Shown here piece by piece: positions 1 through 7,859 of a stretch of 37,669 bases of DNA. A model generated the notes under the pieces. That model was not told where the DNA came from, searched no databases, and worked only from the letters and a program-made list of their open reading frames with translations. Source of the stretch: an uncultured Clostridia bacterium (GTDB taxonomy: Bacteria; Bacillota; Clostridia; Oscillospirales; Ruminococcaceae); NCBI GenBank assembly GCA_944382875.1, contig CALWNQ010000022.1:1-37669 (forward strand). The letters are read 5' to 3'. A program made the translations under genes and the position numbers. Position 1 is the stretch's first letter; the number at the start of each line of letters is the position of its first letter.

Positions 1-782
1 GCCTGACCGACGACGCCTTCCGCAAAGGCTGGCATGAGCGCAACGGCGGCAATTATTCCTATCGGATGAAGCCGGAGGAAACCGATGCGGTAAAAGAAGC
101 TTTTTCCTATGAACGGGACTGGCAGGAAATCGGGGTGGAGGTAAAAAATCTTGCCAGCGAACATTTTCTTGTGACCGGTTCCGGCAAATACATGCGCAAT
201 GTGATTTTGGATCCTGCGGCTAACCTCTGCATCGTCGAGGTGGACGGGACCGGCACCAAATTCCGCATCGTCTGGGGACTCACCGAAGGGGGACGTCCCA
301 CCAGCGAGCTGCCCACCCATCTGATGAACCATTCCATCAAAAAAGAGCTGACCGGCGGCAAGCACCGCGTTATTCTCCACGCTCACACCACCAATGTCAT
401 CGCGCTCACCTTTGTTCTGCCGCTCAAAGATGAAGTCTTCACCCGTGAGCTTTGGGAAATGGCAACCGAATGTCCAGTGGTTTTCCCCGAGGGTGTTGGC
501 GTTGTGCCGTGGATGGTTCCTGGTGGCCGTGATATTGCGCTTGCTACCGCTGAACTGATGAAGCAGTACAATGTGGCAATTTGGGCGCATCACGGAATTT
601 TCTGTTCCGGCGCCGATTTTGACGAAACTTTTGGGTTGATGGACACTGTGGAAAAGTCAGCTGAAATTCTGGTAAAAGTCCTTTCGATGGGCGGCAAACG
701 CCAGACCATCACACCGCAGGATTTCCGGGATCTGGCGGTTGATTTTAAGGTGACGCTTCCGGAAAAATTCCTTTATGAATAG
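1..782 (+). CDS. rhaD: Rhamnulose-1-phosphate aldolase, 5' end cut by the window
   Basis: Class II zinc-dependent aldolase that splits L-rhamnulose 1-phosphate into dihydroxyacetone phosphate and L-lactaldehyde in the cytoplasm. The frame is open from base 3, and the residues before the first ATG (66) read GWHERNGGNYSYR, the conserved N-terminal glycine-rich phosphate-binding region of RhaD, so the true start lies left of the window. The SELP motif carries the expected catalytic Glu. HAH (in VILHAHTTN) and the later His of WAHHGIFCSG are the expected zinc ligands. About 260 residues are visible; the family is about 275. The next gene, fucO, uses its product lactaldehyde. Identification is by family motifs and is firm; fuculose-phosphate aldolase is the less likely alternative because it is shorter. 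Confidence 0.93.
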   Translation, partial: LTDDAFRKGWHERNGGNYSYRMKPEETDAVKEAFSYERDWQEIGVEVKNLASEHFLVTGSGKYMRNVILDPAANLCIVEVDGTGTKFRIVWGLTEGGRPTSELPTHLMNHSIKKELTGGKHRVILHAHTTNVIALTFVLPLKDEVFTRELWEMATECPVVFPEGVGVVPWMVPGGRDIALATAELMKQYNVAIWAHHGIFCSGADFDETFGLMDTVEKSAEILVKVLSMGGKRQTITPQDFRDLAVDFKVTLPEKFLYE

Positions 783-805
783 AATGGAAAATTTTGGGCG
801 TACCC

Positions 806-834
806 TTGAAAATTAGCATCGTTTCAGCTATAAT
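806..834 (+). promoter_or_regulatory. Sigma-A-type promoter of fucO
   Basis: TTGAAA at 806-811 and TATAAT at 829-834 are separated by 17 bases, and the fucO start codon is 45 bases downstream. It lies in the rhaD-fucO gap, so fucO can be transcribed separately from rhaD. Confidence 0.7.
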
Positions 835-878
835 AAAAGATAGGCAAATACCAAAATGAAGAAAGGAATGGATAAGTT

Positions 879-2027
879 ATGAACAGAATGATTCTGAATG
901 AAACCTCTTATTTCGGCGCCGGCTGTATTTCCGCGATTGTGGATGAAGCCAAAGGCCGCGCATTCAAAAAGGCGCTGGTCGTGACTGACCCCGATCTGAT
1001 CAAATTCGGTGTTTCTACCAAAGTGACCGGTTTGCTGGATAAAAACGGTATGGCCTATGAGGTCTACAGCCATGTTAAAGCAAATCCTACCATTAAAAAT
1101 GTACAGGACGGCGTGGCTGCGTTTCAAGCAGCAGGCGCAGATTATCTGATTGCGATCGGTGGCGGCTCCGCGATGGATACTGCGAAAGGTATCGGCATCA
1201 TCATCGCCAACCCCGAATATGCCGATGTTGTTTCTCTTGAAGGCGCAGTTGCTACCCCAAATAAATCTGTCCCGATGTTTGCGGTTCCCACCACCGCCGG
1301 CACTGCTGCGGAGGTTACCATCAACTATGTTATCACCGATGTGGAGAAAAACCGCAAATTCGTCTGCGTTGACCCGCATGATATCCCCGTTGTCGCTTTC
1401 ATCGACGCGGATATGATGTCCTCGATGCCCAAGGGCCTCACTGCCGCGACCGGTATGGACGCGCTGACTCACGCAATCGAAGGCTATATCACCAAAGGTG
1501 CTTGGGAAATGACCGATATGATGCATATCAAAGCGATTGAGATCATTGCCAAATCGCTGCGTGGTGCTGTTGCCGGCACTCCTGAGGGCCGCGAAGGCAT
1601 GGCGCTCGGCCAGTACATCGCCGGCATGGGCTTCTCCAATGTCGGTCTGGGCATTGTTCATTCGATGGCACATCCGCTCGGCGCTGTTTATGACACCCCG
1701 CATGGTGTTGCGAACGCGATCATTCTTCCCACAGTAATGGAATACAACGCTGAGGCAACCGGCGAAAAATACCGCGAAATTGCCCGTGCAATGGGTGTTG
1801 CAAATGTGGATTCCATGAGCCAGGAAGAATACCGCAAGGCCGCTGTTGACGCGGTCAAACAGCTCTCCAAGGATGTCGGCATCCCCGCAACTCTGACCGA
1901 AGTCGGCGTAAAGGAAGAGGATATTCCGTTCCTGGCACAGTCCGCAATGGACGATGCCTGCCGTCCCGGCAACCCCAAAGATCCCACACTGGAAGATATC
2001 GAAGCTCTTTATAAGTCCATGCTGTAA
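879..2027 (+). CDS. fucO: Lactaldehyde reductase (iron-containing alcohol dehydrogenase)
   Basis: Group III Fe-dependent alcohol dehydrogenase that reduces L-lactaldehyde to L-1,2-propanediol with NADH. It is 382 residues, the same length as E. coli FucO. The nucleotide-binding GGGSAMDTAKG loop lies near residue 95. The metal ligands are visible as the Asp and His in GMDALTHAIEGY and the two His in SMAHPLGAVYDTPHGVANA. The ATG at 879 follows the purine-rich stretch GAAAGGA at about 9 bases. It follows rhaD, so the pair would convert the rhamnulose phosphate cleavage product to propanediol. A related propanediol oxidoreductase role is possible, but the fold and context support FucO. Confidence 0.93.
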   Translation: MNRMILNETSYFGAGCISAIVDEAKGRAFKKALVVTDPDLIKFGVSTKVTGLLDKNGMAYEVYSHVKANPTIKNVQDGVAAFQAAGADYLIAIGGGSAMDTAKGIGIIIANPEYADVVSLEGAVATPNKSVPMFAVPTTAGTAAEVTINYVITDVEKNRKFVCVDPHDIPVVAFIDADMMSSMPKGLTAATGMDALTHAIEGYITKGAWEMTDMMHIKAIEIIAKSLRGAVAGTPEGREGMALGQYIAGMGFSNVGLGIVHSMAHPLGAVYDTPHGVANAIILPTVMEYNAEATGEKYREIARAMGVANVDSMSQEEYRKAAVDAVKQLSKDVGIPATLTEVGVKEEDIPFLAQSAMDDACRPGNPKDPTLEDIEALYKSML

Positions 2028-2040
2028 GGATTGCTGAACA

Positions 2041-2070
2041 AAAGCCTTCTGCGAAAGCAGAGGGCTTTTT
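2041..2070 (+). terminator. Rho-independent terminator after fucO
   Basis: AAAGCCTTCTGC at 2041-2052 pairs with GCAGAGGGCTTT at 2057-2068 (one G-U pair) across a GAAA tetraloop, followed by T residues. It closes the fucO transcript 13 bases after its stop. Confidence 0.92.
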
Positions 2071-2150
2071 CATTGCAAAGCATGGGTGGGAAATTACTTT
2101 CTTGCAACGGAAAAAACAGCTTAATGTATTCCATCTGTTCTGCATAAAAC

Positions 2151-2179
2151 TTGACAGAAGCGGAAAATCATTATAAAAT
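2151..2179 (+). promoter_or_regulatory. Promoter of the topoisomerase pair
   Basis: A perfect -35 TTGACA at 2151-2156 and TAAAAT at 2174-2179 are spaced by 17 bases. The ATG at 2210 follows, with CAGGAGG at 2199-2205 as its ribosome binding site. Confidence 0.8.
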
Positions 2180-2209
2180 GAAAAGGATATTGAAAAACAG
2201 GAGGAAATC

Positions 2210-4189
2210 ATGGCCAGAAAACAGGTTTACGGAAACGATAGTATTTCATCCCTGAAAGGTGCCGACCGCGTCCGAAAGAGACCGGCGGTTATTTTTGGTT
2301 CGGATGGTCTGGAAGGCTGCGAACATTCTTTTTTTGAGATCCTTTCCAACTCGATTGACGAAGCGCGAGAAGGCTACGGGAAAAAAATACTTGTGACAAG
2401 ATATCCGGATCATTCGCTTGAAGTTCAGGATTTTGCGCGCGGAATCCCGGTTGACTGGAATCCGAACGAACAGCGGTATAATTGGGAGCTTGTCTTCTGT
2501 GAGCTGTATGCAGGTGGAAAGTACAAAAACGGTGGGGACAACTATGAGTTTTCGCTTGGTCTGAACGGTCTTGGTTCCTGTGCGACTCAGTATGCTTCGG
2601 AATATTTTGACGTCCAGGTCATCCGTGACGGCTTTGAATATAATCTTCATTTTGAAAAAGGGGAAATCGTTGGGGAGATGCAGAAAACTCCCACAACCTC
2701 TAAAAAAACCGGCACCAGACAGAAGTGGCGCCCGGATTTGCAGGTTTTTACCGATATTGCGATTCCGTCCGAGTATTTCCTGGATACTCTGAAAAAGCAG
2801 GCGGTTGTCAATCCCGGTTTGACCTTTGAGTTTACCGATTACACACCGGACGGAAAAAAGGAATATACCTTTTATTATGAAAATGGCATCCGGGATTATT
2901 TGAAAGAACAGCTGGGAGAGGAAGAAGCGCTCACCGATGTGCAGTATTGGGAGGCGGAGCGTTTTGGCCGTGACCGGGAAGACAAGCCGGATTACAAGGT
3001 GCGGCTGTCGGTTGCGGTGGCTTTCTCCAATCGGGTGCATTTTGCGGAGTATTATCACAATTCCAGCTTTCTGGAACACGGCGGTTCGCCGGAACGCGCT
3101 GTCCGGCAGGCATTTGTGTCACAGATTGACGCCTATCTGAAACAGAGCGGAAAATATCTCAAAAACGAAAGCAAGATCAATTTCAGCGATGTGGAAGATT
3201 GTCTTGCTCTGGTTTCCTCTTCCTTTTCCACCCAGACTTCCTACGAAAACCAGACCAAAAAAGCGATCAACAATAAATTTATTTATGAGGCGATGACCGA
3301 GTTTTTGAAGCATCAGCTGGAAATCTGGTTTCTGGAAAATCCGATGGAAGCGAACAAAATTGCGGAGCAGATTCTCATCAACAAGCGGAGCCGGGAAAAC
3401 GCGGAAAAAACCCGTTTGAATATTAAGAAGAAGCTGCAAGGTTCCATCGACCTGACCAACCGGGTGCAGAAGTTTGTGGACTGCCGCACCAAAGATGTGG
3501 AGCGCCGCGAACTCTTTATCGTGGAGGGTGATTCGGCACTCGGTTCCTGTAAGCTCTCTCGTGACGCGGAGTTCCAGGCGATCATTCCGGTCCGCGGTAA
3601 AATTCTCAACTGTTTGAAAGCGGACTACGATAAAATTTTTAAAAACGAAATCATCACCGATTTAATAAAAGTGCTGGGCTGCGGTGTGGAAGTCAAGAGC
3701 AAAGCGAACAAGGATCTGTCCAGCTTTGATTTGAACAGTCTGCGCTGGAACAAGGTGATTATCTGTACCGATGCGGATGTCGATGGCTTCCAGATTCGTA
3801 CCTTGATCCTGACCATGCTCTACCGACTGACGCCCACACTGATCGAAAAAGGGTATGTCTATATCGCGCAGTCGCCGCTGTATGAAATTACAACCAAAAA
3901 ACGCACCTATTTTGCCTACAACGAAGTGGAACGCAGTCAGATTATGGAGCTGATCGGGGACGACAAGTTCACCATTCAGCGCTCCAAAGGACTTGGTGAA
4001 AACGAACCGGATATGATGTGGTTAACAACCATGAATCCCGAAACGCGCCGTGCGATTAAGATCACGCCGGAGGATGCGGAAAAAACAGCGGCAATGATCG
4101 AAACACTGCTCGGCAACGATTTGCAGGGACGTAAGGATATGATTGCCGAACATGGGCATGAGTATCTCGATATGCTGGATATTTCCTGA
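2210..4189 (+). CDS. Divergent type IIA topoisomerase ATPase subunit (ParE/GyrB-like)
   Basis: ATPase subunit of a type II DNA topoisomerase that acts with the next gene product to pass DNA strands. GHKL ATPase features are visible: EILSNSIDEA with catalytic Glu43, Asn47 and Asp50, and a GLNGLGS lid loop near residue 118. A transducer domain follows, then a TOPRIM domain with IVEGDSALGS (canonical VEGDSAGGSAK) and TDADVDGFQIRTL, where the usual Ser-His after the DVDG is Phe-Gln. At 659 residues it matches ParE or Gram-positive GyrB length but diverges at conserved places. It sits 14 bases from its partner, far from any dnaA/recF context, which suggests topo IV rather than the main gyrase. The family is certain; the ParE assignment is inference. 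Confidence 0.88.
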   Translation: MARKQVYGNDSISSLKGADRVRKRPAVIFGSDGLEGCEHSFFEILSNSIDEAREGYGKKILVTRYPDHSLEVQDFARGIPVDWNPNEQRYNWELVFCELYAGGKYKNGGDNYEFSLGLNGLGSCATQYASEYFDVQVIRDGFEYNLHFEKGEIVGEMQKTPTTSKKTGTRQKWRPDLQVFTDIAIPSEYFLDTLKKQAVVNPGLTFEFTDYTPDGKKEYTFYYENGIRDYLKEQLGEEEALTDVQYWEAERFGRDREDKPDYKVRLSVAVAFSNRVHFAEYYHNSSFLEHGGSPERAVRQAFVSQIDAYLKQSGKYLKNESKINFSDVEDCLALVSSSFSTQTSYENQTKKAINNKFIYEAMTEFLKHQLEIWFLENPMEANKIAEQILINKRSRENAEKTRLNIKKKLQGSIDLTNRVQKFVDCRTKDVERRELFIVEGDSALGSCKLSRDAEFQAIIPVRGKILNCLKADYDKIFKNEIITDLIKVLGCGVEVKSKANKDLSSFDLNSLRWNKVIICTDADVDGFQIRTLILTMLYRLTPTLIEKGYVYIAQSPLYEITTKKRTYFAYNEVERSQIMELIGDDKFTIQRSKGLGENEPDMMWLTTMNPETRRAIKITPEDAEKTAAMIETLLGNDLQGRKDMIAEHGHEYLDMLDIS

Positions 4190-4203
4190 GAGGAGGGGAA
4201 AGA

Positions 4204-6450
4204 ATGCCCAAAAAACAGAAGGAAACCAAAAAACCGGTGTCCAGCAGCGCTTATATCAAGGACGCCGGTCTTGTTGTGCAGCAGCCGATTACCGAAATGC
4301 TGCAGGAAAACTATATGCCCTACGCGATGAGCGTTATCATTTCGCGTGCGCTGCCGGAAATCGACGGCTTCAAGCCCTCCCACCGGAAACTGCTCTACAC
4401 AATGTATCAGATGGGCCTGCTCACCGGCGCAAGGACCAAATCCGCCAACGTGGTGGGACAGACGATGCACCTCAACCCGCATGGTGAAGGTGCGATTTAC
4501 GAAACGATGGTGCGTCTTGCGCGCGGAAATGAGTCGCTGCTCCACCCGTATGTGGATTCTAAGGGAAACTTTGGCAAGGCGTATTCGCGAGATATGGCCT
4601 ACGCCGCTTCTCGTTATACCGAGGTCAAGCTGGAGAAAATTGCGGGCGAGCTTTTTAAGGATATTGCCAAGGATACCGTGGATTTTGTCCCCAACTATGA
4701 CAATACCACCACCGAACCGACCTTGTTTCCGACTACCTTTCCCGCTGTTTTGGTCAACAGCAATGTGGGCATTGCCGTTTCGATGGCGAGTTCCATCTGT
4801 CCGTTCAATCTGGCGGAGGTATGCGATACAACCGTGCAGCTTTTGAAAGATCCCGATTCCGATATCAGCCAGACACTGAAAGGTCCGGATTTTCCGGGAG
4901 GTGGATTCCTCCTTTACAATGCGGAAGAGCTGCGGAAGGTGTATGAAACCGGCCGTGGTTCGCTGCGGGTTCGTGCCCGGTATCAGGTGGACAAATCTGC
5001 CGGGTGTATTGAAATTACCGAGATCCCGCCGACAACAACGGTGGAAGTCATCATTGACAAGATTATTGAGCAGGTAAAAGCGGGCAAAATCCGGGAAATT
5101 TCCGATATCCGGGATGAAACTGATTTGAACGGCTTGAAAATTGCCATTGAGATCAAGCGGGGCACCGATCCGGATAAGCTGATGGCAAAGCTCTTCAAAA
5201 TGACACCGCTGGAAGATGCGTATTCCTGTAATTTCAACGTGCTAATTGGTGGTGTGCCTCAGGTATTGGGAGCCAAAGCGTTGCTCCTCGAGTGGATCAA
5301 GTTCCGCCGGGGCTGTGTCGAGCGCCGGGTGCGTTTCGACCTGAAAAAGGCGCAGGACAAGCTGCATCTTTTACAGGGGCTTGGCAAAATCCTGCTCGAT
5401 ATTGACAAGGCGGTCAAAATCGTCCGGGAAACCGAGGAAGAAGAAGAGGTTGTACCGAATCTGATGATTGGGTTTGGGATCGACGAAATTCAGGCGGAGT
5501 ATGTAGCCGAAATCAAGCTCCGCCACCTGAACCGCCAGTATATCCTCGACCGCTTGCAGGAAACGCAGGAACTGGAACGTTCGATCGCCGAAATGGAAGA
5601 TATTCTGCAAAGTCCGCGCAAGATCAGCAAGATCATCATTACGGAACTTCAGGAAGTGGCCAAAAAGTACGGACAGCCGCGGAAAACCATGTTTGTCTAT
5701 GCGGATGATCTGGAGGATGAGGAGCAGGAAGAGGAAGTTGAGGATTATCCGGTACACCTGTTTGTAACATCCGAAGGCTACTTTAAGAAGATCCTACCGC
5801 AGTCGCTCCGGATGAGTGGCGCCCAGAAGCTCAAGGAGGGCGATGAAATCCGGCATCAGGTGGATACCACCAATCGAGCGGAGCTGCTCTTCTTTACCGA
5901 TCAGTGCCAGGTTTATAAGGCCAAAGTCTGCGACTTTTCCGAAACCAAAGCGAGTTTGATGGGGGATTATATTCCTTCCAAATTGGGCTTTGACGAGGGC
6001 GAACGGCTGGCAGACACTGTAGTGACGATGGATTATCAGGGTGATATCTTGTTCTTCTTTGAAAATGGTAAGGTTTCCCGTGTGCCGCTCTCCGCTTATG
6101 AAACCAAAACCAACCGCCGCAAGCTTCAGAAAGCATATTCGGACAAATCGCCGTTGGTACGGATTGCTGTGGTGGAGCCGGGACAGGAATTTATTTTAAC
6201 TTCCAATCAAAAGCGGAAGCTGATTTTCAATCCGGACATGATTTTACCGAAATCAACCCGGGATAATCAGGGCGTGGCTGTTATGACGCTGAAAAAGAAC
6301 GGTTTTGTGGAGAAGGTAGAGCCTTTGACCGAAAACTCCTTTGTTTCTCCACACCGGTATCGTACCAAAACGCTGCCGGCTGCCGGTGCGGTTGTGCGGG
6401 AAGAGGATTTGGGCGAACAGCTGACACTTTCGGGGGAAAGCAAAGGATAA
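4204..6450 (+). CDS. Divergent type IIA topoisomerase cleavage subunit (ParC/GyrA-like)
   Basis: DNA breakage-reunion subunit paired with the preceding ATPase. The catalytic tyrosine is Tyr138 in AASRYTEVKLEKIA, preceded by Arg137. ETVDFVDNYDGT-like sequence is present as DTVDFVPNYDNT. Residues 91-100 read NPHGEGAIYE where E. coli GyrA has HPHGDSAVYD, so the positions equal to Ser83 and Asp87 are Gly and Glu. A coiled coil lies near residues 400-490, then an acidic stretch and a short beta-pinwheel C-terminal domain. No GyrA-box (QRRGGKG) is visible, which fits a topo IV decatenase rather than a supercoiling gyrase. At 748 residues it is shorter than most GyrA. The ribosome binding site GAGAGGAGGGG lies in the 14-base gap after the ATPase gene, indicating one operon. 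Confidence 0.87.
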   Translation: MPKKQKETKKPVSSSAYIKDAGLVVQQPITEMLQENYMPYAMSVIISRALPEIDGFKPSHRKLLYTMYQMGLLTGARTKSANVVGQTMHLNPHGEGAIYETMVRLARGNESLLHPYVDSKGNFGKAYSRDMAYAASRYTEVKLEKIAGELFKDIAKDTVDFVPNYDNTTTEPTLFPTTFPAVLVNSNVGIAVSMASSICPFNLAEVCDTTVQLLKDPDSDISQTLKGPDFPGGGFLLYNAEELRKVYETGRGSLRVRARYQVDKSAGCIEITEIPPTTTVEVIIDKIIEQVKAGKIREISDIRDETDLNGLKIAIEIKRGTDPDKLMAKLFKMTPLEDAYSCNFNVLIGGVPQVLGAKALLLEWIKFRRGCVERRVRFDLKKAQDKLHLLQGLGKILLDIDKAVKIVRETEEEEEVVPNLMIGFGIDEIQAEYVAEIKLRHLNRQYILDRLQETQELERSIAEMEDILQSPRKISKIIITELQEVAKKYGQPRKTMFVYADDLEDEEQEEEVEDYPVHLFVTSEGYFKKILPQSLRMSGAQKLKEGDEIRHQVDTTNRAELLFFTDQCQVYKAKVCDFSETKASLMGDYIPSKLGFDEGERLADTVVTMDYQGDILFFFENGKVSRVPLSAYETKTNRRKLQKAYSDKSPLVRIAVVEPGQEFILTSNQKRKLIFNPDMILPKSTRDNQGVAVMTLKKNGFVEKVEPLTENSFVSPHRYRTKTLPAAGAVVREEDLGEQLTLSGESKG

Positions 6451-6470
6451 GACTCCGATATTGCACAATG

Positions 6471-6507
6471 ACAGATGCAGTTTGGATCGGTTGCAAACTG
6501 CGTCTGT
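6471..6507 (+). terminator. Probable terminator after the topoisomerase operon
   Basis: A 14-bp stem pairs ACAGATGCAGTTTG at 6471-6484 with CAAACTGCGTCTGT at 6494-6507, with one G-U pair. The T tract after it is weak, so termination efficiency is uncertain. Confidence 0.6.
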
Positions 6508-6613
6508 ATCTGTGGTTTTACGTGATAGAAAAGCTGCCGCTTCAAGTTAAATGCCGGAAAATTGGGCTTTTTTAGGCTATATAAAAAAATCTGAAACTTT
6601 TTTAAAAAAGGTG

Positions 6614-6642
6614 TTGACAAACGAGAATAGTTCTGATATAAT
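6614..6642 (+). promoter_or_regulatory. Consensus promoter of the tRNA-Leu pair
   Basis: TTGACA at 6614-6619 and TATAAT at 6637-6642 are spaced by exactly 17 bases, a full sigma-A consensus. Its surrounding bases (GGTGTTGACAAACG) resemble the promoter at the extreme right edge of the window. Confidence 0.92.
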
Positions 6643-6698
6643 AATATATGTTCTGAGGAACACCTCACTCGGAACGGAAACCCCAAAATTGAACAGAT

Positions 6699-6784
6699 GC
6701 AGATGTGGCGGAATTGGCAGACGCGCTACTTTGAGGTGGTAGTGAGTATTCCTCGTGTGGGTTCAAGTCCCGTCATCTGCACCA
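6699..6784 (+). tRNA. tRNA-Leu, anticodon GAG
   Basis: The acceptor stem GCAGATG pairs with CATCTGC, followed by discriminator A and an encoded CCA. The anticodon stem CTACT/GGTAG holds the loop TTGAGGT, giving GAG. A long variable arm and the T-arm GGTTCAAGTCC fit a class II tRNA for leucine. Confidence 0.96.
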
Positions 6785-6787
6785 AAT

Positions 6788-6874
6788 GCGGATATGGCGG
6801 AATTGGCAGACGCGCTAGATTCAGGTTCTAGTGACTTCACGGTCATACAGGTTCAAGTCCTGCTATCCGCACCA
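6788..6874 (+). tRNA. tRNA-Leu, anticodon CAG
   Basis: The acceptor GCGGATA pairs with TATCCGC and ends in an encoded ACCA. The anticodon stem CTAGA/TCTAG holds TTCAGGT, giving CAG. It begins three bases after the previous tRNA and shares its D-arm almost base for base, which suggests an old tandem duplication. Confidence 0.96.
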
Positions 6875-6909
6875 AAAATGCACACTTACTTTTGTGAGTG
6901 TGCATTTTG
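6875..6909 (+). terminator. Terminator after the tRNA pair
   Basis: AAAATGCACACTTA at 6875-6888 pairs with TGAGTGTGCATTTT at 6895-6908, followed by GTTTTATG. It starts directly after the CCA end of the second tRNA. Confidence 0.88.
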
Positions 6910-7072
6910 TTTTATGTTTACATTGGCAGAATTGGATTTGTATTATAGGATTTCTTCTATAACATTCAAAATTTGTAAAAGTATGTGTTTTCTATTTGAT
7001 ACCCTGAGTTAAGCTATCGTGCATTAATATGAATTTTAGGATCGATGGCTGCGAAAAACGGCAGAGGCAGTA

Positions 7073-7221
7073 TATAATAGTATGAAATCTTATTAATACG
7101 GTTTAGAATAAGAAATGATACAGCTGTGTATTCTGCAATGGGTTGCCACCCAGTATTGTTTCCAATATCAGTAAATACCTCATATAAAAGCGCTTTGGAA
7201 AATAGGCGCTTTTATTTTTTT
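7073..7221 (+). ncRNA. Possible small non-coding RNA in the tRNA-sigma gap
   Basis: The gap 6910-7304 holds no gene that I can support. TATAAT at 7073-7078 lacks a convincing -35, and a clear intrinsic terminator ends at 7221, so a transcript of about 140 bases is possible. Within it TGGGT-TGCC-ACCCA (about 7139-7152) forms a tight hairpin. No ORF with a ribosome binding site fits between these points. I recognise no known RNA family. The bases 6910-7072 show no structure I can name. Confidence 0.3.
7184..7221 (+). terminator. Terminator upstream of the sigma-factor operon
   Basis: ATAAAAGCGC at 7184-7193 pairs with GCGCTTTTAT at 7206-7215 and runs into a T tract. It isolates the sigma operon from upstream transcription, since the next TATAAT is at 7261-7266. 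Confidence 0.85.
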
Positions 7222-7304
7222 GAAGGCTTTATTACACTTTTCTAAAAAATATGTGCTTATTATAATAGAATGAGAAGAGAAATTCATCAGTGGAGGAGAC
7301 CGGT

Positions 7305-7859
7305 ATGCTTGTATTCTATATGTCCATGATTGAGGACAAGCCGGATCAGGATAAATTTACCACTATATATGAACAGTATTATCCCGCCATGCTGAGAATT
7401 GCCAATCGTGTTTTGCAGGATCAGGCGCTTGCGGAAGATGCGGTCCATGAAACCTTTTTATATATTTTGAAGATTCTGAATCATATTGAAGAACCAGCTT
7501 CTTTGCAAACAAAGGTGCTGGTTCGAAAAAGCGTCTATCACATTAGCCTGAATTTCTGCCGTACCGGTAAAAAGGACCGGAAAGTCAGAGAAGTGCTGGA
7601 ATCCGGAAAAATTATGCCGGATCGGGAAGAGATATCTGCCGAGCTGGAACGGCGCGAATCTCAAACCCGGCTCAAACAGCTGATCCTTGCGTTGCCGGAA
7701 GAAGAACAGGAGCTCCTCAAACTCTATTATTTTGCAAAAATGCGGGCCGAGGATCTTGCCAAACTGCTGCATATCTCCAAAAAGACCGTGTATAACCGGC
7801 TTCATGCGATTACAAAAAAGCTGAATGAACAAATGAGGGAGGAGGATTTGCTTGACTGA
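7305..7859 (+). CDS. ECF-type sigma-70 family factor
   Basis: RNA polymerase sigma factor of the extracytoplasmic-function kind, 184 residues. Region 2 covers roughly residues 18-80 (YEQYYPAMLRIANRVL, then AEDAVHETFLYIL), and region 4 is the helix-turn-helix near the end (ELLKLYYFAKMRAEDLAKLL, then ISKKTVYNRLHAI). The ATG at 7305 is chosen because GGAGGAG at 7292-7298 is placed correctly for it, whereas the in-frame GTG at 7290 overlaps that site. It has TATAAT at 7261-7266 upstream with a poor -35, as expected if another sigma or the factor itself reads it. It overlaps the next gene by 8 bases, so the two are translationally coupled, the usual sigma/anti-sigma arrangement. Confidence 0.88.
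   Translation: MLVFYMSMIEDKPDQDKFTTIYEQYYPAMLRIANRVLQDQALAEDAVHETFLYILKILNHIEEPASLQTKVLVRKSVYHISLNFCRTGKKDRKVREVLESGKIMPDREEISAELERRESQTRLKQLILALPEEEQELLKLYYFAKMRAEDLAKLLHISKKTVYNRLHAITKKLNEQMREEDLLD

Noticed and set aside
828-1703. 291-codon open frame on the minus strand opposite fucO
   Set aside because: Antisense to a certain enzyme gene and without a ribosome site.
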